Counted from the first letter of the stretch, positions 9,332 through 18,798 are shown. The stretch: DNA of 64,000 bases from Pontiella desulfatans (GCF_900890425.1 NZ_CAAHFG010000001.1:1426001-1490000), one strand, 5' to 3'. Notes: generated by a model not told the origin, from the letters alone. Made by a program: numbers and translations.

Positions 9332-10048
9332 ATGAAAAAAACAATAGCAATACTTACGGTTGCGGTTTGTGCAGGAGCTATGTCAGCTTCGGCAGCATTA
9401 CTCGTAGGCTGGGATGATAACTTTAATCAACCCAATAACGGCTCCACTACTCCTCCTCCCAAGACAGCAACTGGTTTCTCGGGTTTGGCAACTCCGGACG
9501 CCAATTTAAATTGGTCACGCACGGCTTCAGCCGCGAGCACCGATGGCACTTTCGGTACTTTAGCAGGCGCAGGCACCGAAACTGGTTTCTCAGATGGATT
9601 GGCTTTGAATAACGGAAACAATGGCCATTTCGACTTCACGGTCACGAACGGAACCGCCGATGATTATGACTTGGATTTTTTCCACTTCGACGCGGGCGCT
9701 ACCAGACCGAAGGCGGCGGATAACTGGACTCTATCAGTTCTGTCAGGTGCCCTTACTGTAGGTAATGTAACCAGTGGTGTTTCTCCCAATGGCGGAGGCA
9801 CTCTCGTTTGGGCTGAGAATGACCTCGACTTGACTGGTCTTGCTGACAACACACTGGAAGCAGGGCAATCGGTCGTATTTCGATTAGATTTTGTGCAAGA
9901 TGGCACCATCCAATATGAGGGTGGTCACAACCTGTATTTGGACAACATCGCTATCAGCGGAACTGTGATTCCGGAACCGGCCACGCTGGGTCTGGTTGCT
10001 GCATTCGGTGGCGCAGTACTTTTTATCCGCCATCGCTTCATGATCTAG
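9332..10048 (+). CDS. PEP-CTERM protein made of the shared beta domain
   Basis: A 238-residue exported protein. The start has AAGGAGA at 9319-9325. Layout: signal peptide (1-22), one copy of the ~200-residue domain shared with both neighbours (23-212: VGWDDNF..., DGTFGTLAG, FFHFDAGATRPKAADNWTLSVLSG, LADNTLEAGQ, GGHNLYLDNIAISG), then a PEP-CTERM sorting signal (IPEPATLGL, hydrophobic helix, RHRF). PEP-CTERM tails are processed by an exosortase, and the protein usually ends up at the cell surface or in the extracellular matrix; no exosortase gene is in this window. It is probably transcribed with 6947. Two terminator hairpins follow. Confidence 0.88.
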   Translation: MKKTIAILTVAVCAGAMSASAALLVGWDDNFNQPNNGSTTPPPKTATGFSGLATPDANLNWSRTASAASTDGTFGTLAGAGTETGFSDGLALNNGNNGHFDFTVTNGTADDYDLDFFHFDAGATRPKAADNWTLSVLSGALTVGNVTSGVSPNGGGTLVWAENDLDLTGLADNTLEAGQSVVFRLDFVQDGTIQYEGGHNLYLDNIAISGTVIPEPATLGLVAAFGGAVLFIRHRFMI

Positions 10049-10090
10049 TCTGATCAATACAACCGATGCACTTGAATGGGTGCAAGGTTA

Positions 10091-10113
10091 AGGGGGCTGG
10101 CAAGCCCCCTTTT
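10091..10113 (+). terminator. Intrinsic terminator after the PEP-CTERM gene
   Basis: Perfect 8-bp stem AGGGGGCT/AGCCCCCT with a 4-base loop, followed by TTT. Confidence 0.7.
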
Positions 10114-10119
10114 AAGGAG

Positions 10120-10150
10120 CGGGGGCTGTTCAGTCCCCGTATTCTTTTTA
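10120..10150 (+). terminator. Second hairpin with T-run
   Basis: Stem CGGGGGCTG/CAGTCCCCG with a 2-base apex (near perfect), followed by the T-rich tail TATTCTTTTTA. With the previous hairpin this forms a tandem terminator between 9332 and the following glycosidase gene. Confidence 0.65.
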
Positions 10151-10170
10151 GTGAAAGCGGACGTGTGAAG

Positions 10171-13100
10171 ATGAGGAATATGATGCATCGGCTGAAAAAG
10201 AGTCCGTGGACTACCAGGCAACGAAATGCGCTTTGGATCGTTTCGTGCATTCTTCTCTTCAGCCTGGCACCCCGGGCCTTTTCGGCCATTTCCTATCCGT
10301 ATGCATTGCCGAACCAGCTCAACGCCACGCTCAAGGTGGACACGGGCAGCAAGACCCACTTCAACAACCTGCTGCTGGGGCTGAATACCAACTTTCCGGA
10401 AAACCAGTATGGCTCCGATGGCTATAACGATCCCGACGGTCAGGATCTGATCACGACCTGGAATCCGCCTGCGCTGCGCTTCCCCCACGGCGTGTGGGCC
10501 AACTTCTACGATTGGGAAGTGGATGGCCGCCGGATCTATGACGGCTATGACGGAACCTATGTGGGAGCCGTGACGAATGTTCCTCACCTGCGTTACGGCT
10601 TCCCCGGTTTCAACACGCTCCACAACAACCTGAATTTTGATGTGCTGTTTACCTGGAACGTTAACTACGACAGCCCCGCAAAAGGCGTTGCCCGTTTGCA
10701 GGATCGGGTCGCCAAGGGATTCGACGTAAAATATATCGAGCTGGGCAATGAACACTTCTGGAAAGATCAATGCAGTGAAGCGGTGGATACCGCGCCAGAA
10801 TACATTGCCGTGGCGCAGGCGCACTCGGCAGCGCTGAAGGCGGAAGACCCCTCCATACAGATATCCGTTCCCGTTTCGTGGCGAACCACCGGATACCATG
10901 CCACCTATAACAACGCCCTCATGGCCGACATGAGCTATTACGATGCGGTGTCGCTGCATAAATACCTTCGGACCGACGGGAACTCCGCGACGGAGGTCAA
11001 GGAGGCGCTGAAAAGCCGCTACACCATGATTGAAACCGGGGAATACATTCGTTCCCTCTTCCCCGGGAAACCGATCTGGCTTTCGGAATGGTCGGTGAAG
11101 GTCGATGCCGACGGGAATAATGCCGTTTCCGTTCTCGGCATGACCGAGGTGTATCTGGGCATGTTGAACCGACCGGATTTGTTCGAGACGGCCGACTATT
11201 TCCAGATCCATAACCACGACCCGATGGTCCTGTACGATAAAAACGCCAACCCCAAACATGTGAAGACGAGCATTGGCGCGGCCTACGATATTATCCGCTA
11301 TGTTTTTGAAGACAGCGAAGTCTACGACAGCAGTATCAATTCCAGCGGTATCGAAGAGAATTTGGATGCCGTCAGCGCCGAGGCGGTCATCAACGGCGGC
11401 GACGTGCTGGTCTTTGCCGTCAACAAAACCACCAACAGCGTGCCGCTTGGTTTGATCTTCGACGATGAACTCTACACCGGCAAGTTCTCCCATGGGGCAT
11501 TGAGCTTCAGCGATATCAATGATTTCCCAACCTTCAATTTGGGCGATGACGCTCTCGTTTCCGTTTCTCCGGTGAATGGCGGAATCATGCTTCCTCCCTT
11601 GTCGATCAGCAAAATCAGCGGACTGGCTCCGGGCAGTGGCGCGGTATCCGGTGAAGTGATCATCGAAGCGGAGCAGGCCCAGTTCCAATCTGCATTTTCG
11701 CCCTACACGGTTTCCAGTGAACTGGACGGCACCACCTACATCGTAACCTCAAATGGCACCCCGACCATCAACTACAACAGCGTGGTCATGGCTTCGGGAG
11801 GCATCGCCTCCTACGCGTTCAACTTGTCTGCAACGGGCGATGTGCTGATCGAAGCGCGCGCCGATTTAATAGACTCCAATGCCGATTCGTTCTGGCACCG
11901 CCTCGACGGCGGAACCTGGATCAAGCAGGACGGCTTTAGCGGCGGCGGCTGGCGCTGGTTCACGCTGAACAGCTACACCAATTTGGCGCCCGGTTCCCAT
12001 ACGCTCGAAATTGCCCGCCGCGATCGCGCCAGGATCGACCAGTTCCGGCTGAGTTCCACGCACGCAGAAATCAGCGTGCCGGGCTTGGTAATCGAAGCGG
12101 AAGAGGCTGATGGACAATTGCTTTTCAGTCCGTTTGCTGCGGTCACGTCCAACGGAGCAACCTACGTCGAAGTCCCGCTTGCTTCTGGAAGCGCAAACTA
12201 CAACAGCGTCGCAGAACCCGATGGCCGGGCGACCTACGACTTTTTCCTGATCAACCCCGCCGACATCGTGCTCGAAGCCCGCGTCGATTTCCCAACCTCC
12301 GGAAGCGACTCCTTCTGGCACCGGATGGATGGGGGCAGCTGGACGAAGCAGGACGGCATCAGCGGCGGTGGATGGCGCTGGCTGACCCTTGCCAACTATG
12401 CAAACCTGGACGCCGGTGCCCATCAACTCGAAATTGCCCGCCGTCAGGCGGGAGCCCGGATGGATGCGTTCCGCCTGGTTCCTTCTGCCGGTGGATTCCT
12501 GAGTCCGGAAACCATCGCCGATGCCGGTGGCAACCGGTCGGTGGTCGATGCCGATTTCGATGGCGTGGAATGGATCGCGTTGGATGGAAGCGGCTCCGTG
12601 CCCCAGGGTGGACTTTCGCTCACCAGCTATGTCTGGAAACGGGGTTCCGGGCAGATTGCCACCGGCATCCGTACGAACGTGGCGCTTCCGCTGGGCACCC
12701 ATCTCATTACCTTGCAGGTCACCGACAGCGGCGGTGCAACAAGGAGCGATACCGTAACGATTGCCGTTGAGCCCGCTGTGGGGTCGGGTGATGCCCCCCT
12801 TGTTTTGGCCGGTTGGGATACCTGGAACAATGCCTCTGCCCCGAGTGCGTCGGTGCTCGCGCCGGATGTCGGCGGGACGGCCGTGACAACCGCGGAACAG
12901 CTCGCCTGGAATGTGGTCGACGAACGGGGTGCCAGTGCCGATGGCGACTGGGGAACCTTTGCGGGGCCGCCGACAGCCAGCACCATAACGAATGTGGATA
13001 ATCAAAACATGGAGTTGCCCAATGCGGCCACTGGCGGAGCGATCACCTTCACGATTTCCAACAATGGCGCGTCCGATCTCGAGTTGGGTGCCTTTCATTT

Positions 13101-13791
13101 CGACGCCTATGCCTTCCGTCCCAAGGCCGCCCGGGCTTACGAATTGAGTGTGCTGGCAGGCGGCGGCATTACACCCGGTGTGATCTACACGTCGGCGGAC
13201 GATGAGATCACCGACGTTGGCGGCGCCTGGGATAACTTCGCCCATGATGACATCGACCATTCCCTGGCCGGGCTTACCGACCATACCCTCGGCGCGGGGG
13301 AATCGGTCGATTTCCTGCTGGCCTTCTCGAGCGGAGCCGGCGACGGTTCCGGCGGCCACGATCTGTGGGTGGATAATGTGGCCATCAGTTCCATGCGTGT
13401 TGATCCCTATCCCGACAACGATGGCAACGGCCTACCGGACTGGTGGGAAATCTTTTTCCTCGGTAGTACCGGGCAGGTGGCCGGTGTGGACAGCGACGGC
13501 GACGGACTCTCGAACGGGGATGAGTTGATTGCCGGATCGGATCCCGATGATGCCTACTCCGCGTTGGTCATTCATGAATTCGAAGAAGCAATCGGTGGAG
13601 GGTACACGGTTAAGTGGGACAGCTATAGCGAGCGCACCTATCATGTGCTGAAAACGTCCAACCTCGTTTCCAATGCTTGGCCGTCCGTTTCCGGCCCGCT
13701 GCCGGGCACCGGCGGGGAGATGGCGTTCACGGATGCTTCTCCGGTATCGCCGTCGAATTCGTTCTACAAGATCGAGGTCGCCAAACCGTGA
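10171..13791 (+). CDS. Modular clan GH-A-like glycoside hydrolase with two CBM-like modules, PKD-like and shared domain
   Basis: A 1206-residue exported enzyme. Layout: signal peptide ~1-39; a TIM-barrel-like catalytic domain ~40-490 with ELGNEHFW (likely acid/base Glu194) and WLSEWSVK (likely nucleophile Glu306); two tandem ~130-residue carbohydrate-binding-like repeats (~495-775, each with IEAE, DSFWHR.DGG.W.KQDG and GGGWRW); a PKD-like domain ~776-865; the ~200-residue domain shared with the two previous genes ~875-1075; then a DxDGDG calcium-loop-like spacer and C-terminal beta module. I cannot assign a GH family with confidence; GH39, GH51 or GH86-like clan GH-A is plausible. The catalytic domain is paralogous to 15865-17301. 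ATG 10171 is chosen because an upstream ATG at 10066 would place coding sequence through two terminators. Confidence 0.85.
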   Translation: MRNMMHRLKKSPWTTRQRNALWIVSCILLFSLAPRAFSAISYPYALPNQLNATLKVDTGSKTHFNNLLLGLNTNFPENQYGSDGYNDPDGQDLITTWNPPALRFPHGVWANFYDWEVDGRRIYDGYDGTYVGAVTNVPHLRYGFPGFNTLHNNLNFDVLFTWNVNYDSPAKGVARLQDRVAKGFDVKYIELGNEHFWKDQCSEAVDTAPEYIAVAQAHSAALKAEDPSIQISVPVSWRTTGYHATYNNALMADMSYYDAVSLHKYLRTDGNSATEVKEALKSRYTMIETGEYIRSLFPGKPIWLSEWSVKVDADGNNAVSVLGMTEVYLGMLNRPDLFETADYFQIHNHDPMVLYDKNANPKHVKTSIGAAYDIIRYVFEDSEVYDSSINSSGIEENLDAVSAEAVINGGDVLVFAVNKTTNSVPLGLIFDDELYTGKFSHGALSFSDINDFPTFNLGDDALVSVSPVNGGIMLPPLSISKISGLAPGSGAVSGEVIIEAEQAQFQSAFSPYTVSSELDGTTYIVTSNGTPTINYNSVVMASGGIASYAFNLSATGDVLIEARADLIDSNADSFWHRLDGGTWIKQDGFSGGGWRWFTLNSYTNLAPGSHTLEIARRDRARIDQFRLSSTHAEISVPGLVIEAEEADGQLLFSPFAAVTSNGATYVEVPLASGSANYNSVAEPDGRATYDFFLINPADIVLEARVDFPTSGSDSFWHRMDGGSWTKQDGISGGGWRWLTLANYANLDAGAHQLEIARRQAGARMDAFRLVPSAGGFLSPETIADAGGNRSVVDADFDGVEWIALDGSGSVPQGGLSLTSYVWKRGSGQIATGIRTNVALPLGTHLITLQVTDSGGATRSDTVTIAVEPAVGSGDAPLVLAGWDTWNNASAPSASVLAPDVGGTAVTTAEQLAWNVVDERGASADGDWGTFAGPPTASTITNVDNQNMELPNAATGGAITFTISNNGASDLELGAFHFDAYAFRPKAARAYELSVLAGGGITPGVIYTSADDEITDVGGAWDNFAHDDIDHSLAGLTDHTLGAGESVDFLLAFSSGAGDGSGGHDLWVDNVAISSMRVDPYPDNDGNGLPDWWEIFFLGSTGQVAGVDSDGDGLSNGDELIAGSDPDDAYSALVIHEFEEAIGGGYTVKWDSYSERTYHVLKTSNLVSNAWPSVSGPLPGTGGEMAFTDASPVSPSNSFYKIEVAKP

Positions 13792-14007
13792 TGTGAATTC
13801 CATGCTAAAATGCGTATGAAGAAAATGCCGGACTCTTCGGGCGGTTGCGGATGTCGGGAAAACGCAGGTGATGCCCGTTTTGGATATTCCGACAGCATGG
13901 ACCAGCGGGCTGTCCGCAAGGGAAGCACGCCTGCCGGTTTTGCACAGCCTGTCCGTGTTCAACTCGTTAAAGCGGGGAGCCTGGAAAATGAATTCCGCAT
14001 GCAAGGG

Positions 14008-14021
14008 TTCAACAATATGAA
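14008..14021 (+). promoter_or_regulatory. Putative LacI-type operator (site 4)
   Basis: TTCAACAATATGAA, differing from the site at 24860 by one base. It lies 105 bp before the GH39-like gene, in the 335-bp gap 13792-14126. That gap holds no convincing gene. Confidence 0.5.
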
Positions 14022-14126
14022 TGCATGGCGTGTGTGAAATGCGGGATGGATGGCGTTCTATGACTGTTGCCAGCTGGTGTTTGGCAGTTGCAATGTTGCG
14101 CAGTTGAGGGAGATTTCCGGCAATCC

Positions 14127-15752
14127 ATGACGGCAGTGGTTCAGAATAGAGCGAGTATATGGAAAGGGGGATTGCTGTGTTGCTTCGTCTTTTCTGGTTG
14201 GGTTGGGGGTTCTGCCCAGGCAGCCGTTTCGCTCCGTTGCGATTTCAGCAGCGCAGAAAACCAGCGCGACCCCATGCGGTATCACTGGGATGTCAGCAAC
14301 CGCATCTCGCCGATGCGCCGGTTTAATAGGCCGGTCGGCGAAAAACCCTATATCTGTGTGGTTCGGCCGTTGGGAGGAAAATCCAAGGATGGCGAGAAGC
14401 TTATCGATGAAGACACCTACAAGTGGGATGGCGGCAACTATGTCTACGATTGGGCGCCGCTCAAGACGCAGATCGACACCGTCCAGTCCGGGGCGCGTAT
14501 CTTCCAGTTGATGATCGATAACGTACCCTGGGCCTTTCAGCGGGGGATGGATTTGAAGGGGCAGCAGGAGGTGGAGACCTACGGCAATGCCTGGCCGCCA
14601 AACGATCCTGGGGCCTGGTCTCTTTATATCCAGGAAATGCTGAAGGAGCTCATCAAAACCTATGGTCGGGAACGGGTCGGGCAATGGCGGTTTTGCATCG
14701 GTCGCGAAATCGGAACCGCCGGTCACTGGCGAGGAAGCATGCCGGAGTTCTTCGACCACTACGCATTAACGGTGAAAGCCGTTCATTCGATCCTGCCCGA
14801 AGCAAAGGTCGGTGCCCATTTCCTGTGGGCATCATCCAATAATTCCTACGGACCGGACTTTGTGAAATGGTGCAAGCAAAACAACGTCCACTATGATTTC
14901 GTCGGCGTATCCTATTATCCGTTTTACAATAGGAGCAACCGCGTCGATATCGAGCGCGTATACCGGCTTGATTTTGCGCCCATCAAAGACATTCCGGAGT
15001 GGAATCCGGAGGCGACGTTGGAAATCCATGAGTTTTCACTGATTAAAAGCATGAGCAAACAGGGGAACAGTTTCGATAATGCGCCCAAGGCCCACTCGGA
15101 AGCGTTCACGGTGATGCTCGGAAAAATGATGTATGACCACAATATGCACCATGTGTTCCGATGGGGCACCGGCGAAAACAAGCTGGCCGAGCAGGAATTC
15201 CTCCGGATGAAGGGCAACGTCTATTACGCCGGTTCCAAACAGGGCGAACCCCTCGTCGCCGGCAATAGGATCGATGCTGTGTTTGCACGGGATATGAAGA
15301 ACAATCAGTTCAATATCATGGCCTACAACTACAACGCCGACCCATCGACCAAGAAAGCCGAGCCGGTTGCAATTGCCACCACCCTTCCTTTTCCTCCGTC
15401 CACCCGGATTAAAACCCGTACGGCCGCCTTTGGCGAATCCGGCTTGGAGTGGTCGGACTGGAAAATGCAACGAACCCAATCCGGTAGTGGCAGGGAGGTG
15501 TCGATGCTGGAACTCGGGGTCGGGTTGCCGTCTTTCTCGTTCTGCAAGATCGAAATTCAGGGGCCGGAAGCGGGCCGGCCCACACGCGTTTTAACCAACC
15601 GGGCAGACCAATCGAACGTTGAAGTGGAACTGGGGGATTTGGACGACGGGAACCTGGTTTGCTATATGCGGGGGCGTCGCTACGTCATTCCCATCACCTC
15701 CCTCAGCGATGATGATCAGCTCTACCTGAAAAAATGGGCGGAAGGGAAATAG
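14127..15752 (+). CDS. GH39-like (clan GH-A) exported glycosidase with C-terminal SHD1-like domain
   Basis: A 541-residue exported protein from ATG 14127; a TTG at 14067 is possible but adds an implausible leader. After the signal peptide (to about residue 32) comes a barrel-like domain recalling GH39: YVYDWAPLKTQIDTVQSGARIFQLMIDNVPWAF, and WRFCIGREIGTAGHW where GH39 enzymes have Asn-Glu-Pro (Glu194 here), then ATLEIHEFSL (Glu302, likely nucleophile). The Asn before the acid/base Glu is replaced by Arg, so either the family is divergent or the chemistry is altered. The last ~55 residues (VELGDLDDGNL...YVIPITSLSDDDQLYLKKW) look like an SHD1 (SLA1 homology) domain, common in PVC secreted proteins. 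Xylosidase-type activity is only an inference. Confidence 0.75.
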   Translation: MTAVVQNRASIWKGGLLCCFVFSGWVGGSAQAAVSLRCDFSSAENQRDPMRYHWDVSNRISPMRRFNRPVGEKPYICVVRPLGGKSKDGEKLIDEDTYKWDGGNYVYDWAPLKTQIDTVQSGARIFQLMIDNVPWAFQRGMDLKGQQEVETYGNAWPPNDPGAWSLYIQEMLKELIKTYGRERVGQWRFCIGREIGTAGHWRGSMPEFFDHYALTVKAVHSILPEAKVGAHFLWASSNNSYGPDFVKWCKQNNVHYDFVGVSYYPFYNRSNRVDIERVYRLDFAPIKDIPEWNPEATLEIHEFSLIKSMSKQGNSFDNAPKAHSEAFTVMLGKMMYDHNMHHVFRWGTGENKLAEQEFLRMKGNVYYAGSKQGEPLVAGNRIDAVFARDMKNNQFNIMAYNYNADPSTKKAEPVAIATTLPFPPSTRIKTRTAAFGESGLEWSDWKMQRTQSGSGREVSMLELGVGLPSFSFCKIEIQGPEAGRPTRVLTNRADQSNVEVELGDLDDGNLVCYMRGRRYVIPITSLSDDDQLYLKKWAEGK

Positions 15753-15775
15753 GCCAGATGGACGGGAAAGGTGGG

Positions 15776-15789
15776 GTTAACGATTTGAA
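15776..15789 (+). promoter_or_regulatory. Putative LacI-type operator (site 5)
   Basis: GTTAACGATTTGAA in the 112-bp gap before the next glycosidase, 75 bp from its start at 15865. It is preceded by GGG and followed by ATC, as at the site at 24860. Confidence 0.6.
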
Positions 15790-15864
15790 ATCATGGTCGC
15801 TTGGTTGCTTTTCCCGTTTTGGTCTAATGCTCGTCAATGCTGAATTTTTCAGAGAAGACACCCT

Positions 15865-17301
15865 ATGCAACGCATCGCGCACTATTGGTGGTTGGGGAGA
15901 TTTATGAAGGTTTGTTTTTGCCATAGGTTTAAGATGTCAGGCGTTTGCCTGTTGCTGGCGGCGGGTGCCCTTGCGGATAAGGGTGAAATTGACGCTCTGG
16001 AATATCCATTCACTGTTCCGGGTTCGGCAACCGCATCGGTGTCGGTGAATACGGCAAAGCGGACTCCGGTCAACAATCTGCTGCTGGGGCTGAATGCCAA
16101 CTGGCCGGAAAACCTTTACGGCAAGATCGGCTATAACCATCCGGACGCGCAACGGCTGATCCGCCGGTTCAAACCCTCCTCCCTGCGTTTCCCCCACGGG
16201 GTCTGGGCAAAATTTTACGACTGGGAAAGCGATGGCCGGCGCAAAACGGATAACTATAAAACACCGTATGATGCTTCGGTCACCAACCATCCGACGTTGA
16301 AATATGGTTTCGACGGCCTGCATCAACTGCATCAGGAACTAAAGTTCGATACCGTTTTCACCTATAACCTGAACTATGACTCTCCCGAAAAAGGGGTGCG
16401 CCGCCTGAGGGATCGCAAGGAAAAGGGATTCGATGTCCGATGGGTTGAACTGGGCAACGAACCATTCTGGAAAACCCAGCGTAGCGAGGCCACCAAGACG
16501 CTGGAAGATTACATGGCCGTTTCAAAGGCACATGCCGCCGCATTGAAGGCCGTGGATCCCAAACTCAAGGTCTCGGTTCCCGTTCACTGGCGCGATGCGG
16601 AGACCAATCCGTGGAACCAACCGTTTTTCAAGGAAACCTATTTCGATGCCATCACGGTGCACAAGCATATGGGCGGAGGGGCAAAGGAAACCCTCTTTAC
16701 CGGGGACATCCTCTCCAAGATGGCCAATACCTTTCGCACGATTTTCCCGAACCACCCCATCTGGCTGACGGAATGGTCCACAGGCAAGGGCGACAATGCC
16801 ATCACGGTGCTGGGCATGGCCGATGGATATTTAACCCTGTTTGAAAACCAGGATATTTTCGATATCGCCTGTTTTTTCCAGATGAATGCAGGGCATCCCT
16901 TTTTCCTGTACGACAAAAAAACCGGAGTCCATACCAAGACGGCGTCCGGCGCGGCCTATGAAATGGTTCGCGACCTTTTTGAAAACGCGCAACTGCTGGA
17001 GTGCCAGGTCGAGTCCGTCCAGGTTGGGGAGGGGTTGGATGCGGTTAGGGCGGCTGCCGTCCTGAAGGATGGAACGGTATCGGTTTTTGCCATCAATAAA
17101 ACCCCGGTGGGTGTGCCGCTCAAGCTGGGCATTGACCGTGCGGAGGATGCGCCGGCCTTCAGGCACCAGGCGTTGTCGTTCGATGGCGTCAACCAATTGA
17201 AGACGTTCGCCCCGGAGGAAAAACTTCCGGTCGTGAGCGTGCCGCGAGGCAGCGAAGTCGTGCTGCCGCCCTTGTCGATCAACCGTATCGATCGGTTATA
17301 A
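15865..17301 (+). CDS. Clan GH-A-like exported glycosidase, single-domain paralogue of 10171-13791
   Basis: A 478-residue exported protein aligned end-to-end with the catalytic half of 10171-13791: shared NNLLLGLNxNxPENxYGxxGYNxPD, LRFPHGVWAxFYDWExDGRR, ELGNEPFW (Glu199) and WLTEWSTGKGDNAITVLGMADGYL (Glu303). The paralogue's binding modules and shared beta domain are absent. Start 15865 has AGAGAAG 8 bp upstream; ATG 15904, with GGGGAGA just before it, gives a more compact signal peptide and is a real alternative. It heads a run 15865-21693 with the sulfatase and rhamnosidase behind the operator at 15776. Retro-beta-glycosidase chemistry is inferred from the two Glu motifs; the substrate is unknown. 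Confidence 0.8.
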   Translation: MQRIAHYWWLGRFMKVCFCHRFKMSGVCLLLAAGALADKGEIDALEYPFTVPGSATASVSVNTAKRTPVNNLLLGLNANWPENLYGKIGYNHPDAQRLIRRFKPSSLRFPHGVWAKFYDWESDGRRKTDNYKTPYDASVTNHPTLKYGFDGLHQLHQELKFDTVFTYNLNYDSPEKGVRRLRDRKEKGFDVRWVELGNEPFWKTQRSEATKTLEDYMAVSKAHAAALKAVDPKLKVSVPVHWRDAETNPWNQPFFKETYFDAITVHKHMGGGAKETLFTGDILSKMANTFRTIFPNHPIWLTEWSTGKGDNAITVLGMADGYLTLFENQDIFDIACFFQMNAGHPFFLYDKKTGVHTKTASGAAYEMVRDLFENAQLLECQVESVQVGEGLDAVRAAAVLKDGTVSVFAINKTPVGVPLKLGIDRAEDAPAFRHQALSFDGVNQLKTFAPEEKLPVVSVPRGSEVVLPPLSINRIDRL

Positions 17302-17371
17302 ACACCTGGTGTGTCTTGAAAAACGGGCAACTTTTTGTGAAGGATGTATCAGGCATGACGGAGATGGAACT

Positions 17372-18790
17372 ATGAATGGAACCGGATGGGGATTGGTGCT
17401 TTTGTGCGGGACGGTATTCTTGTCGCAAGGGCAGGCGGCGGAAACCTCGCGAAAAAACATTGTCTTTATTCTGGCCGACGACCAGCGCAACGATGTGCTC
17501 GGCTGTTACGGAAATGATCTCATCCAAACCCCGACGATCGACCAGCTCGCGTCGAACGGGGTGCGGTTCGAAAACTTTTTTTGCGAGACGCCCATCTGCA
17601 GTGCGAGCCGCGCAACGCTCATAAGCGGGCTTTCCCAGCGCACGCATGGGTACAACTTTGGCGAGCCGGCGGTGGATGCCAACTATATTCCCACCAGCTA
17701 TCCGGCCTATCTGAAGGCCAGTGGCTACCGCACGGGCTTCACCGGGAAATATGGGTTCCGTTTCAGCAAGAACGACCGAAAGCAACAGTTCGATTTCTTC
17801 AAACCCTACGACCGCAACCCCTACCTGAAAAAGATGCCGGACGGTTCGTTGCGCCACGAAACCGACCTGTGCGCCGACGCGGCGATTGAATTCATCAAAG
17901 GCAACCCCAAGGGGCAGCCGTTCTGCCTGTCGGTCAGCTTCAATGCATCGCATGCGGAGGACAGCGATCTGCGCCCCGGGTTCCACTTCCAGTGGCCGGA
18001 ATCGACCGATGGCCTCTATGAGGAGATCACTCTGCCGTCACCCAAGCTGGGCGACGATAAATATTTCGAGGCGCTTCCCGGATTCCTGAAGGATGAAGGC
18101 GAGCTTTCGCGCGCCCGCTATTTCTGGCGCTGGGATACGCCCGAAAAATACCAGGTCAACCTGCGCGCCTATTTCCGGATGATTACCGGCATCGACAACG
18201 CCGTTGCCCGGATTCTCGCCGAGCTGAAGACGCAGGGGCTGGATCAAAACACGGTGGTGGTCTATACGGGCGACAACGGGTTCCTGATGGCGGACCGCGG
18301 GCTGGCCGGAAAGTGGAACCACTACGACCAATCCCTTCATGTTCCGTTCATTGTCTACGACCCGGCCCTGCCGGAGCATAAACGGGGCCGCGTGGTTACG
18401 GAGCTCGGCACGCATCTCGATGTTGCCCCGACGATCGTCGAGTGGGCCGGCTTGTCCAAGCCGGCCGTCTACCAGGGGCGGTCGCTGGTCGGGTTGGTGG
18501 AGGATGGGCTGGTTGCGGATTGGCCGCAGGAGGTCTACTGCGAACATAAATTCAAACGCTACAACAACTGGTACGGGGTTCGCGGAAAGCGGTATAAATA
18601 TGCGGTCTACTATGAAGAGCCGGATGGGCCATACGAGTGTCTTTACGATTTGGAAAAAGATCCTGCCGAGGTTGCAAATCTGGCGGCCAACCCCGAATAT
18701 GCCGACGTTCGCAAGGACATGGTCCGGCGGCTGGACGCCTACCTCAACGCCTTCCCGGAGGCATCGGGCAAACCTGACAATAAAGAATAG
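17372..18790 (+). CDS. Sulfatase (formylglycine type, S1)
   Basis: A 472-residue exported sulfatase. ATG 17372 follows GGAGA with good spacing and gives signal peptide MNGTGWGLVLLCGTVFLSQGQA. Metal-site start NIVFILADDQRNDVLGCYG; activation motif CSASR with Cys76 as the residue converted to formylglycine (C-x-A-x-R variant); GKWNHYDQSLHVPFIVYDPAL later; VYTGDNGFL for the second metal ligand pair. It hydrolyses sulfate esters on glycans, and the maturation enzyme is not in the window. It sits 8 bp before the GH78 rhamnosidase, suggesting coordinated desulfation and rhamnose release. The exact S1 subfamily is not determinable by eye. Confidence 0.95.
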   Translation: MNGTGWGLVLLCGTVFLSQGQAAETSRKNIVFILADDQRNDVLGCYGNDLIQTPTIDQLASNGVRFENFFCETPICSASRATLISGLSQRTHGYNFGEPAVDANYIPTSYPAYLKASGYRTGFTGKYGFRFSKNDRKQQFDFFKPYDRNPYLKKMPDGSLRHETDLCADAAIEFIKGNPKGQPFCLSVSFNASHAEDSDLRPGFHFQWPESTDGLYEEITLPSPKLGDDKYFEALPGFLKDEGELSRARYFWRWDTPEKYQVNLRAYFRMITGIDNAVARILAELKTQGLDQNTVVVYTGDNGFLMADRGLAGKWNHYDQSLHVPFIVYDPALPEHKRGRVVTELGTHLDVAPTIVEWAGLSKPAVYQGRSLVGLVEDGLVADWPQEVYCEHKFKRYNNWYGVRGKRYKYAVYYEEPDGPYECLYDLEKDPAEVANLAANPEYADVRKDMVRRLDAYLNAFPEASGKPDNKE

Positions 18791-18798
18791 GGTACTTA

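Noticed and set aside
13810-14037. 75-residue open frame in the gap before the GH39-like gene
   Set aside because: No ribosome binding site, no recognisable domain, and it overlaps the operator-like site at 14008; more likely intergenic DNA.
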